Source of the DNA: Haliclona indistincta
Taxonomy: Eukaryota > Porifera > Demospongiae > Haplosclerida > Chalinidae
Length of the DNA stretch: 64,000 nt
Assembly (NCBI GenBank): GCA_964017065.1
Contig: OZ024785.1
Location: 11,363,086 to 11,427,085 of the forward strand
Reading direction: 5' to 3'
Shown: in pieces, positions 9,978-18,829 of the stretch
Layout of the letters: each line of letters starts with the position of its first letter
How positions within the stretch are numbered: position 1 is the stretch's first letter
The notes under the pieces: model-generated
Database searches by the model: none
Told to the model about the DNA's origin: nothing
The model's input: only the letters and a program-made list of their open reading frames with translations
Program-made: the position numbers and the translations under genes

Positions 9978-10319
9978 CAGGTGTTAACATGCCGATATGC
10001 AGTGAATTTAATTACAAAATACATGCGATGAAACACAAACAACTTTCATTTTGATAAAATACTACAACAATGTCGAACAGAGACTATTCAGTGTCTTGAA
10101 CAGCGATCAAAAGGCCAGAAGAAAGCTAGATAGGAGGGCCACGCCGTTAGCAATGTAGGTGACGTCAGGTTTATCCAGGGCGCTACAGCTACTCAAAGAC
10201 AGGATGAAACCGGAAAGTAGCTACATGGCAGCGTAGCAAGTAGCTCGGCGTCACTGCTGATGTACGTTCGATGGATACTTTCATCCACGAGGTTCGGTGA
10301 AGTCGTTCCTCACTGATTC

Positions 10320-10500
10320 ATGATTCCTTCATAGCTTTAGCCCACTGGTAGTTAGATAAATAAGACACGTCTTCTTTTCTGGTGTTGAATTCTCTGCTCC
10401 TATCATATTCCCAAGTCGAAATCACAGCGCTCTCGTCCACAGCTACCTCCCACCATGTGCTCGTGTAACGATTTCCGTATAATTCCGTAAATTCCCACAA
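10320..10500 (-). other. minus-strand open frame, unrecognised
   Basis: Sixty codons rich in Trp/Tyr (ELYGNRYTSTWWEVAVDES, then SYLSNYQWAKAMKES) inside the foldback interior. No family recognised; may be chance. Confidence 0.2.
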
Positions 10501-10581
10501 CGGTAGCGTTTATACAGGACTGTCTTCGGCCTGCTAGCAGTATCCCTAATGGCAATTGTACAAGGTCACACTCTAAACCTG

Positions 10582-10738
10582 TTAAACCACCGCTCTTCTC
10601 GTGCTCTACGCAATATAATAGCACTCGGGTCGTGTCTCGAGACAAATAGAGCACTCGCCTTCGGCTCGTGCTCTATTTGCCTCTCGCCACGCCCCTCGTG
10701 CTATTATATTGCGTAGAGCACTCGGAGCGGTGCTTTAA
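10582..10738. mobile_element. 157-bp TTAA-flanked miniature inverted-repeat element (MITE)
   Basis: TTAA at 10582-10585 and 10735-10738 bracket long imperfect inverted arms: aaaccaccgctcttctcgtg on the left, with a complementary cggagcggtgcttt end on the right. The gcaatataatagcac and gctattatattgc blocks also match in inverted order. The whole unit folds on itself around agcactcgccttcggctcg. TTAA flanks suggest mobilisation by a piggyBac-type transposase, though the ends differ from the intact piggyBac at 56430. Confidence 0.75.
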
Positions 10739-10744
10739 CTAGTA

Positions 10745-10882
10745 CATAGATCCCTACATCAGTGGCTGTACATAAGATCAATATTTTGTCACAAGCTGAA
10801 TTCTCTTCAAAGTGTCAGTCAACAGTAAATAACTTAACTAGCCATAGTCTGACCACAGCAGCCACTGATGTAGGGATCTATG
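10745..10882. repeat. 138-bp unit with 24-bp inverted ends
   Basis: The end block at 10745-10768 (catagatccctacatcagtg and four more bases) is exactly inverted at 10859-10882. It abuts the right arm of the 129-bp foldback at 10882, so it looks like a nested miniature element. Confidence 0.75.
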
Positions 10883-11021
10883 GTCTGTTAGCAAGTCAAT
10901 CGTGTTACCATTCTATGTTTGTTCCTTGTTGGTTTACATTGTGAACCAGTGGTAGATTTCTTCATCACTACATCCTTTTGATTTCGATAGAAATCTTTTT
11001 AATTTCTTGTATATTCTTGTA

Positions 11022-11340
11022 TGATGGGTGTGGCTAGGTCTCCTGGTAGATCAGCATCACTGATACACTCAGCAAGAGATGACCAAGTACGTGGAACAGC
11101 TTAATCATTGGGATCTCTGACAAAGTCATCCAGGACCCTCCGAACCAACTCGTTCATTTCTTTGTATTCCTTCTGATACATTCTCACTAGATCATCATCC
11201 TTCAAGAGCATGTGAGCTAGGTCAGCGCACTGTCATTATTCAAATGATGAGATCCATTGAATAACTCTCAGAGAAGACCCATCAGGTTTCTTGAGATGAA
11301 GGAGCTGATCATAAGAGGGTCTGTCAGCTGCCGGAGAGAA
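11022..11340 (-). pseudogene. Death-domain-like fragment
   Basis: Read on the minus strand, the frame gives RPSYDQLLHLKKPDGSS, then a pair of stops, then CADLAHMLLKDDDLVRMY, NELVRRVLDDFV and (after another stop) AVPRTWSSLAECISDADL. The alternation matches the end of Death domains in invertebrate NLR-type and ankyrin-Death proteins (L...LL.D...V.....E....E..R+VL..W......P.TW..L..A+..A.L..LA). Stops make this copy non-functional unless the first pair lies in an intron. It directly abuts the 129-bp foldback arm. Confidence 0.5.
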
Positions 11341-11753
11341 ATAGAAAAGCTCAACATTGTAAAAATCACTTCACTCACATGATAGAGGACAAGAATTTGT
11401 CCAGAGTTTGTCGTACTCTTAAGGTTATCTTTCACTTTAGATCACTTAATGGAACAAAGCGTACTGGCCATAATGAAGATACACCTCCACCACCGATCCG
11501 ACGCTCACCACGAAAGCGGCTCTGAATAGCTGACGTTATTATTTATCCAATATATTTATCCAATCACTATATCCAAGCACTACATGTATAAAAGGACTGC
11601 TTATCTGATAGAATCCAAATTAAGATACTATATGGTATATTATCTACGACTACATGACTGTTGCGTCAAAAAAAAAAGGTCAGTAGATAACGAGCACTAT
11701 ATAGATCATGATTCAATTGTACTACATTTTGTATAGGAAGGAAGAAGAAATAC

Positions 11754-11984
11754 TTGATAAACTCGGAGACTGTTTTACAGCAAATTCTTCTCTGTGGCTG
11801 CCCGCCAAGACCTGCTAACATGGAGTATTGGGCAGCAGTGACTAAAGGACTGTTTTCCACCCCTAATCCAGCTGCAGGGCTGATTAAAGCAGTATCAACT
11901 GAGTGGTACTGCAACAGAGATGGCATTAGAGATGCATACCGCCTGGCAGTGTCTGAGAAGGTGCTATGTGCAACGATTCAGTAG
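11754..11984 (+). CDS. unrecognised ORF
   Basis: A 76-codon ORF (ILLCGCPPRPANMEYWAAV, then AGLIKAVSTEWYCNRDGIRD). The composition looks coding but I recognise no family. The stretch 11340-11750 shows no gene, only a short reading (PPPPIRRSPRKRL) near 11490. Confidence 0.25.
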   Translation: MINSETVLQQILLCGCPPRPANMEYWAAVTKGLFSTPNPAAGLIKAVSTEWYCNRDGIRDAYRLAVSEKVLCATIQ

Positions 11985-12406
11985 ACTATAGCTGTAGTGA
12001 ATGCCTGCCATAGCTGTATGCATACTCTGCAAAGCCACTAATACCATAGATAATGTAAACTAATACTAGCTGATGTCCGCAGTCGAGTCTGTTAATTAAC
12101 ACATAATATATCTGACGTCTGTGCTGTCTGAGAAACGAAACGGTTTTCACTGTCACTACTCCACATGGTCTCCAGGACTGCCTTTACGTACAAACACTAT
12201 TTATGCTAAAGCCCCATTCAGAAAGCACACATGCAGCTGATTTGACTCCCCAGTTTTCTAACAAACTTGCTGCTACTTGCATTCAACACCACACCTCTCC
12301 CACTACATGCTAGTATAGGAAGAGGTTTGGTGTTGACCAGTAACAGCCACTGCAGTCCTTTGTCAAAACGGATCAAAGGCGGAGCAGAGCAAGCGGATCA
12401 AAGGAA

Positions 12407-12929
12407 ATGGAAAATCTGAAGTCGAAACTGATAGACCAGAACCCATCTACCATCCACCATCAGCAACTTCTAAAGCTTCCTCTAGCTGCATTTCACTCTG
12501 GCAAACGAGATAGTGTCAGAGTATCAGAATCGGTCATGCAGAAAATACCATCAGAATCCAAGAAAGGTCTGGAACCGGGGTTTATTGGTATCCAGCCAGT
12601 AAATCCCTGGTTCAAACCGCTGCCAAGAACGGCACTCAGCTGTGCAGCGCATGTGTGGACGTATTCTTCAGCCGAGATGTTCTCCGGCAATCGAATTTAA
12701 AAGGTGGCGGCACTAAGTACAAGCAGCTTGATCGAAGGATCACAGCAGCTATAACATGTGAGTTATTATTTTAATGAACATGCTATTTACCTGTTTTTTC
12801 TTGACAGCATTCACATACAAGTGCTTCCCAGAGGTGAAATTGTCCATACTTCACCAAGTAGTGAACAACAAATGCACTGCTGCCCGCAGAGGCCAGTCAT
12901 CTCGTGCTGCAGATGATCCTCCTACATGA
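12407..12929 (+). pseudogene. two-exon hypothetical gene with a frameshift
   Basis: The first ORF (12407-12700) ends after AAHVWTYSSAEM. A +1 frame continues as VLRQSNLKGGGTKYKQLDRR and reaches a GTGAGT donor near 12759. After an intron of about 50 bp ending TTGACAG at 12808, the next exon reads FTYKCFPEVKLSILHQVVN and ends at TGA 12927. Good splice signals suggest a formerly real gene. No domain recognised. Confidence 0.4.
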
Positions 12930-13059
12930 TTCATCAGTACATAACTAGACTATCATGCTGACTCACCATATATATTATGTACATACTGTATTATGTTATC
13001 AGTTTTGTTTTAAAGAGCTCCTTGACAATTAAAACAAGCGACGATATGCATGAAAAACG

Positions 13060-13245
13060 AAAGTATATATGTCACATATGTGACATATATGCAACATGTA
13101 TGTCACATATATGTTACATAGACTTTCATATGATTTGCATAGTGCAAAATGTCCAGTAAATACATATATGTCACATATGTGTTACATATATGTTATGTGT
13201 ATGTAGCACATATATGTTGCATACATATGCAACATATATGTTATT
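13060..13245. repeat. palindromic TATGTCACATATGTGACATA-type array
   Basis: Irregular repetition of tatgtcacatatgtgacata, atgcaacatatatgtt and related words, many self-complementary. The tract can fold into many alternative hairpins. No ORF of interest. Confidence 0.8.
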
Positions 13246-13640
13246 TTTACCTGGGATAAGTGTAATGGCTGATCATGGTTTTACTATTCGTGAACAGCTA
13301 CGTGATCAGCTACGTGAAATGATGATGAGCTTGGGTTCCTGGCTGATAGCGAAAAAGAAGGAGACAATGTAGAGCAAATAGCGACTGGGTAAGTATTAAA
13401 GATACTTTATGATTATAATAATAATGTGGGTTCCTAAATGATGGCGAAGGAGACAATGTAGAGCAAGTTCGTGGACAGTCCCATCCCCAAGGAGCAGTAG
13501 GTGAGTTGGATATTGACGTACAGAACTGCTTTATAATTTGTATTCAATTCAGAGAATGATGTGTCAGGTGTCGCGCAAATAGCCAAATATATAACAATCA
13601 TGCAGTAAGAACTACTGATGTGACTTAGCTGTAGGAAACA

Positions 13641-13963
13641 ATGCATGCATGGGGTGCATATGTTAAATCACACATGCATGCATGTAGTGCTGCATAAATG
13701 AGCCGATATATTATCTGTATCTGCCGATATGGTTGTATCCGTACTTTATCTGAGTCAGCGACCTGGCTGCAGGGTAGAGCTACGATCAGAATGCGCTTAC
13801 TTTATACTCCACTGACCTGAGCTAGGTAGAGAGACGGAACACTAGGCTTGCTGACAGAGATACGATAGTGACTGCAGCATGCAATGAAAAACTTGCAGTT
13901 TCATCATATCAGTTTAATTTTCACAGCTTGCAGGCTGCAGGTAAAATTAGGCCGCAAATTCTC
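13641..13963 (+). repeat. 323-bp dispersed repeat, copy 1
   Basis: Matches 46286-46608 in direct orientation over 323 bp with only a handful of substitutions. Both start atgcatgcatgggg and end ccgcaaattctc. Flanking sequences differ completely, so the ends are element boundaries. Non-coding; the edges do not form obvious TIRs. Probably a non-autonomous element. Confidence 0.85.
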
Positions 13964-13980
13964 TATAGGCAGCTATAGGC

Positions 13981-14392
13981 AGTTCAGTAAAGGACTCTAT
14001 TTCGACGGACACGAGAGGGATGATGTTATAGCGAGCAGACACTCGTACCTAGCCAGAATCGACTCATACCGATCAAGAATGTGGGTTTCACACTCGCCTG
14101 CTCCTAATCCACTGTTGAAACCAGTTATTCGCATTTATCATGATGAGTCTACTTTTTATGCTAACGCGGACCAAACCTTCCACTGGTCTGATGGTTGTAA
14201 GCAAGCCCTGAAACAGAAATCACTCGGACAAGCCATCATGGTTTCTGACTTTCTAGAGGAGGTTGGTGGGTTCTTAAAGTGTGAAGAAGAGCAAGCCCGT
14301 TTGCTATTAGAACATCAAAGTGAAGGGTAAATCAATAATGAGATGCTTATTGACCAGGTGCGCAAAACAATTTCTATCTTCGAGCAGGCACT
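13981..14392 (+). pseudogene. DDE-superfamily transposase fragment
   Basis: The frame reads GLYFDGHERDDVI, then IRIYHDESTFYANADQTF, SLGQAIMVSDFLEEVGGF and RLLLEHQ. An in-frame TAA at 14328 replaces one residue, then NNEMLIDQVRKTISIFEQ follows. The HDES motif (candidate catalytic Asp) and IMVSDF are typical of a DDE-endonuclease family shared by fungi and invertebrates. The expected downstream LFDNAPSH motif is missing because the sequence switches to another fragment near 14390. It starts immediately after the 323-bp repeat. Confidence 0.7.
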
Positions 14393-14630
14393 ATCAAGCA
14401 TGCATGTACATCGGGAGGCATACTACGGAGGCACATTCACAGGGAATCATGCACACAAGTGCTCTAAAATAGTTTACATAATTCACAATACAATCTTGAC
14501 AAATCAGGCAGTCAACATTGATTCACTTACACGTGCAATTGTACACGTAGCAAGCACTCAGTTAGAGGATAGAGCACAAGAAGTTGCTATTAAACATGGC
14601 AAACCCCTGCTATTGTACCTCCTCTGAACA
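14391..14630 (+). pseudogene. transposon ORF fragment, family unnamed
   Basis: In the same frame as the preceding fragment but of different origin: HVHREAYYGGTFTGNHAHKC, then a helix-rich tail. I recall similar REA/Q-Y-x-G-G-x-F-x-G-N-H sentences in the ORFs preceding DUF6589-like proteins, and a DUF6589-like fragment lies 220 bp downstream, so the two may be one gene split by an intron. Confidence 0.4.
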
Positions 14631-14854
14631 AGTTTCAATAACTTCCCTGCTTCTAGCTATCTTCAAATTTCAATAACTTAGTTACCTCTATCTTGAAATT
14701 TGCTGCTGCCTCTATTTTAAAGTTTCAATGACTTAGCTGCATAATTAAAATAGCTTGTTTTACTCTTGTAGGTAATTGACATGCAAGAGCAAATTAGCTA
14801 AATTGAATCCAAAGAAAATCAGGAAGATCTGTCTTTTACAATTTGTTTGAACAG

Positions 14855-15240
14855 ATTCGTAAAAATACCCCTAGATATGTATCAAGGGTGTACAAAGCCA
14901 CCGTGTTGAGGGCAAAACGAAATATGCATTGGAATCATTACAATTCCAAGCCATCTATCTACCTCCCTACCTATCTCACCAAATCATCTGGGGAAGGTTT
15001 ATTAATACTCGAGGAGGAAAAGGTCATAATATTCCATGTGACTTACATAATGAGCATGTAAATAGAGCCTTTAAAGACATTATTCGAAACATGGGTGCGA
15101 ATTTTACCAAGGAAGCAAGCACCTGGGCTGCACGATCTGTTACATCGCTAGAGAAAGCATCCGAACATTTAGACAATAATGTATTACCTCTACCATCCCA
15201 AGATTGCAGCACACAGCATGACATCCAATGACAAGGATGT
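14855..15240 (+). pseudogene. DUF6589-like transposon protein, copy 1
   Basis: A frameshift near 14930 joins EGKTKYALE-type sequence to LQFQAIYLPPYLSHQIIWGR, NTRGGKGHNIPCDLHNEHVN and RAFKDIIRNMGANFTKEAS. These are hallmark motifs of the DUF6589-like family that is highly multi-copy in corals, sponges and fish. A further frame change follows at about 15170 (LDRVKMAKW...). AATAAA at 15526 may be its polyadenylation signal. Function unknown; association with mobile elements is established by copy number, not biochemistry. Confidence 0.7.
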
Positions 15241-15760
15241 GCAACAGTCGTTCAGGTGCTACTGAATTCTAGAGTTTTGGAGATTATGGAAGACAGAGAA
15301 CACCGGATGTTTCCAAATTTTTCTATTGACCCTGCACAGGTTAGACAGAGTTAAGATGGCAAAGTGGATAAAAAAGAAGGGCAAGGGATTATATGAAGAG
15401 TGGTATACCCAATACAGATTCTGACACAGAAGAAAACTCGCAGTCTCAATCAAATGTTGAGTACGAGCAATGTACATTTGAAAGCTAAAAATAACTAATT
15501 AATACAGTTTGTATAGAGTAAAACAATAAAATTCAACCACTTAAACACTTATGTCACATCGTTGGCCTGGGCGAGCCAACGATGCTAGAGTATCAGGCTT
15601 GTTCATTAAGGGACAGAATGCCACACTATTAATTTTACAGATTAGAAAAGAGCTTTGTGTAGAGTAAACGTTCCTGTTGTTATCCTAGGAGGCCCTGAAT
15701 ACCCTCTGTTATTAGGAAGCTCAAGAGGCTATGGAATACAGTATAGGAGGTCCTTCCATG
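14901..15760 (+). repeat. 860-bp duplicated segment, copy 1
   Basis: Starts ccgtgttgagggcaaaacga and ends ggtccttccatg; aligned with 42630-43488 in direct orientation with few substitutions and small indels. It spans both the DUF6589-like and the Harbinger fragments, so these were already joined before duplication. Confidence 0.85.
15545..15740 (+). pseudogene. Harbinger transposase fragment, copy 1
   Basis: With frameshifts, the sequence encodes GWPGRANDARV, GLFIK and NVPVVILGGPEYPLLLGSSR. These are the conserved V-G-W-P-G-x-x-H-D-A-R-V and P...LGDPAYPLL motifs of PIF/Harbinger (DDE_Tnp_4) transposases. The usual H-D is N-D here. It lies directly downstream of the DUF6589-like fragment, as in copy 2. 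Confidence 0.65.
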
Positions 15761-15954
15761 AATTGGGTGAGGTACACTGTCAAAGTGGTCCCAATCAATG
15801 ATGCGGTCCCAATCAATGAAGTGTTCTCGAACCTACTGATGAACATCTTCAGCTCAATATGAAAAGAATGCATAGAGTAGAGCCAAATTGATGAGTTAGT
15901 AATGAGATTCCTAACATTAGTTGAGTAGTCGAAACACAAAGGAAAGTTTCCATA

Positions 15955-16262
15955 ATGCCACCTGACTCAAAGCAGGGCAAACTTTACTTATTGTTGGACT
16001 ATCAAGGTTCAAGCGACAGCAAAGGTTCTTCCCCTGCCCAAATCTGTGCTGCTGCAATTGTAGAGAAAGAAATTCTCCAATATAAAGCGGATGACCCTAT
16101 AAGCAGAACGTCTGATCCACTAAAGTGGTGGAAGGAAAACGAGACACGCTTCACATATCAATCAAAGGTGGAAAAAAAGCTTTTGTGTATACAAGCTACA
16201 TCAGTCCCTTCGGAACGCCTTTTAGTGTTGCAGTTAACATCGTCAGCAAGTTTGGCATGGCC
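15955..16262 (+). pseudogene. hAT transposase C-terminal dimerisation region
   Basis: The ORF contains DPLKWWKENETRF, SKVEKKLLCIQATSVPSERL, the signature of the hAT C-terminal domain (LxWWxxNxxxFPxLxxxAxxxLxIxAxSxxSER). A one-base deletion near 16220 shifts the continuing FSVAVNIVS segment to another frame. The N-terminal catalytic part is absent. Confidence 0.85.
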
Positions 16263-16286
16263 GAATTTTCTTAGTTCCTCGACTTT

Positions 16287-16870
16287 ATGCCCGATCCTGT
16301 AAAGGAGTCAGGGTATTCACCAGAAGACGACGGCTTTTTAAGAGAAACTATTTGGCAACGAACAATTTGGGCGTTACTGGTTACGCCCATTGCAATTTCA
16401 CGTGACAAGCAGGATCACTGCAGAATGTCAACAACAAGACCTCCTTTTGCGTTTCGTCCTCGTGGGACGCGTCAATATCAACAAGAGCTAGTATAAGACC
16501 CGAAAGTGGTATGTCAAGATAATATTGACGTGTTTCACGTATGTTGTATGCTTAATTATTATGTCATTGTACAGGCTCTCATGTAGGACCCATTAATAGA
16601 TCAAGGTACGCACCGTACGGGCATGACCATGGTGAACATAGCAGGTTCTCGTCCTCAAGTGATTCTGAAGGCTCTTCCCGATCTGGATCGCTACCACCAA
16701 TTGATGACGGTCACAGTGACAGTTTTCTATTAATTAGAGAATGCCATCGACTCCTCCAACGAACAAATACTAGTTTTAATTCCAATCTCAGGGCCTCCGT
16801 AACCGCTTTAGCGGAGAGAGGGGTTTGGGAGTATCACATGGGCCACTCCCCCAGAGCGCACTGTACTTCT
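16287..16870 (+). pseudogene. two-exon unknown ORF, Arg/Ser-rich
   Basis: The first ORF begins MPDPVKESGYSPEDDGF and ends in PPFAFRPRGTRQYQQE. A GT...AG intron at 16509-16574 (66 bp) separates it from an open frame containing HVGPINRSRYAPYGHDHGE, SSSSDSEGSSRSGSLPP and RECHRLLQRTNTSFN. Ser/Gly-rich then helical composition resembles gag-like ORF1 proteins, but I recognise no family. The two open frames differ by a shift near 16490. Confidence 0.35.
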
Positions 16871-16904
16871 AAAGCACAGGTTAGCCTAGGGCTGGGATCG
16901 GCAG

Positions 16905-17050
16905 GTGTGAGCAGCAGCAGCATGAGCCAAACAGCCAGGCAGATAGCAGCAATTAGCAGCAGTTAGCAGCAATACAATTATTAGCAATCAGCAGCAATAC
17001 ATTATTAGCAATTAGCAGCCATTAGCACTAAACAGCACATACAACACAGC
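16905..17050 (+). repeat. degenerate attagcagca tandem tract
   Basis: Repeated agcagca and attagcagca/attagcact words over about 145 bp with variable spacing. No coding signal. Confidence 0.8.
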
Positions 17051-17130
17051 CATTAGCACTTTACATGACCTGCTCGATCCCAGCCCGCACACAGCCCACA
17101 AATACGATGGTCCCGTAGGTGCTTCCTACT

Positions 17131-17187
17131 GGGAGTGTATTATGACAGAATGACATCCTCCAATAGCGCATCGCGCTATACACTCCC
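17131..17187. repeat. 10-bp inverted pair gggagtgtat/atacactccc
   Basis: Arms 17131-17140 and 17178-17187 flank 37 bases containing a short gcgcatcgcgc palindrome. It lies just beyond the 3' end of the minus-strand retroelement and could be part of its terminal structure. Confidence 0.5.
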
Positions 17188-17318
17188 AACCACCAATAAC
17201 ATTATCTAGATCGACAAATTCCTTTTACATACAAACACATCAAATAATAAGAACAATATCAATCCGAACACCGCTACAGTCCAATATCTACAACCCAGTT
17301 AGTTCAGATCCACATCAC

Positions 17319-18345
17319 CTATGCGTGATTGATCATACGAGAGGCAGAAACTAGGCGGTCAACTGGTATCATGATGTACGACAAGAATGCAGCTGACTTC
17401 CAGCGACCCAACGACTGAATCATCGAATTCGCCCTCGCTGCTGCTGAAGCTGTCCCGATCCGGAAGCTATTCGCACTATATCGATCTCTGCATCAGTCAA
17501 TGCAGTGCGAAGAGAATTCAACACAAGAGAGCGAGACAATAGAACACCACCATTAACAACGACCCCGGAGTGCCTGGACGCCTTGCAAGGTAAGCCAGCA
17601 CTGGGGACGCTGGACAAATGCTGTCATAGGTTCGTCCCACATAGACATAGCATAGCAGCATCAAACCAACATCCGACAGAACCACAGACCATACAGACCG
17701 CCGACTGTCAAGTGTAACAGGCAAACGCAGAGGGCGAACATTCGCTGTAGGAGAGGAGCGACAGACACCCCACCCCGTAAGACGTAATGATAAAAGCAAC
17801 CACCATTCAAATAAACATGAATAGAACTATCCTCAACACACCTAGCGTCTTGCCGCGGAAGCATAGACTGTGAAACGAGACCGCACTCAAGCTAGCCATG
17901 AACACCCCGATCCAATTGGTCAATCCCAACGAGGCTGCCAATTGCAATAGGGGCCAAGGAATATGCAAAGAGATGGTAAACAAGTGAAACCTATTGTGAG
18001 GCAAGGCATCGGACGTTACATTGGATATACCAGACAGTATGCCTAGCTGAAAAATTAAACCGATAAAGGGACAAATAAAAGAATGACAGCGCAATACACA
18101 AACAGGTCTCACAGACCACCTAGAATCAAGGCCATCACAGCTGAGTTATCAGCATGAACATGCAAACCCAGCCAGCACATCCCAAGAAACAGAAATATAA
18201 TAGAATCAACCCATGGTGAAGGCCACTGAAGGCTAAACCAACCAGAGCAAAGTAACCACCATAACCATAAGTATAATACGCCTCGTGGGAAACATAAAGA
18301 AAACTCAAGTCGCAAGGTAACAAACGAACACTGAGGCTACACAAC
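17319..18345 (-). pseudogene. DIRS/Ngaro-type retroelement: RNase H and tyrosine recombinase
   Basis: On the minus strand, from high to low coordinates: an RNase H-like region (WFSLQWPSPW, then LHVHADNSAV, about 18270-18130), the linker after RNase H (GISNVTSDALPHNRFHLF and PWPLLQLAAS, about 18040-17930), then recombinase pieces in shifting frames (SPVLAYLARRPGTPGSLL near 17580; LNSLRTALTDAEID near 17500; NSFRIGTASAAARA, MIQSLGRWKSAAFLSYI at 17468-17380), ending at TAG 17319-17321. HSFR, LGRW and the final Tyr are the tyrosine recombinase C-terminal signature; the His is Asn here. Several frameshifts. No clear reverse transcriptase was found upstream. Confidence 0.75.
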
Positions 18346-18679
18346 CAGCCACATGTGTGCGCCTCAAACAGGCTGTAGCAAGCAATAAATTATGCGTAGA
18401 CATTCCTGACAATGAAGAAACTAGAGTTCTAATGAACACATACCCGTGCGCTGAACTAGGAGCTAAACCCGACTACTCATGCATTACTGCAACACGCACG
18501 TTACTTAATGGCTCTGACGTACGGTACATGTGAGACTGAGTGAGGACATCGACATTGATAGGAGGTGGAGGGACACACCCACAATACCGTAAAGTGCTCT
18601 TACAAGGACAGTAGCTTTAGATAGCCATGGATTAGCTGCTCGAACAAGGCTTGCCACCACAGAAAACGTCTTCATAGGG

Positions 18680-18829
18680 CTATAAATTCAGTTAAGAAGA
18701 TGCAGAGAGTGTTTTCGTGGAGATTTTCGAGCTGCAAGATGCAAACAGGCGTGTTTTTTGACAAAACACACACATATATATACAGACGGACACAAACGCA
18801 TAACCCTGGCGCATACTGCGCACGGGTAA
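18680..18829 (-). repeat. dispersed repeat, inverted copy
   Basis: About 150 bp that is the imperfect reverse complement of 60196-60350. Shared blocks include acccgtgcgcagtatgcgcc, gttatgcgtttgtgtccgtc and tccacgaaaacactctct. A tg/ta dinucleotide tract of different length sits in the middle. It interrupts the A+C-rich block. Confidence 0.85.

Larger units (their letters stand above)
9704..11010. mobile_element. foldback element with 129-bp perfect inverted arms
   Basis: Arm 9704-9832 (starting acaagaaattaaaaag) is the exact reverse complement of 10882-11010 as far as I can check base by base. The 1.05-kb interior carries a cagtgctctat repeat cluster and two smaller inverted-repeat elements at 10582 and 10745. 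The arms contain no transposase gene. Identity this high implies a recent inversion-duplication or a young foldback. Confidence 0.85.

Noticed and set aside
13060..13245. CRISPR-like array
   Set aside because: Repeats are short, overlapping and palindromic without unique spacers, and the genome is eukaryotic.
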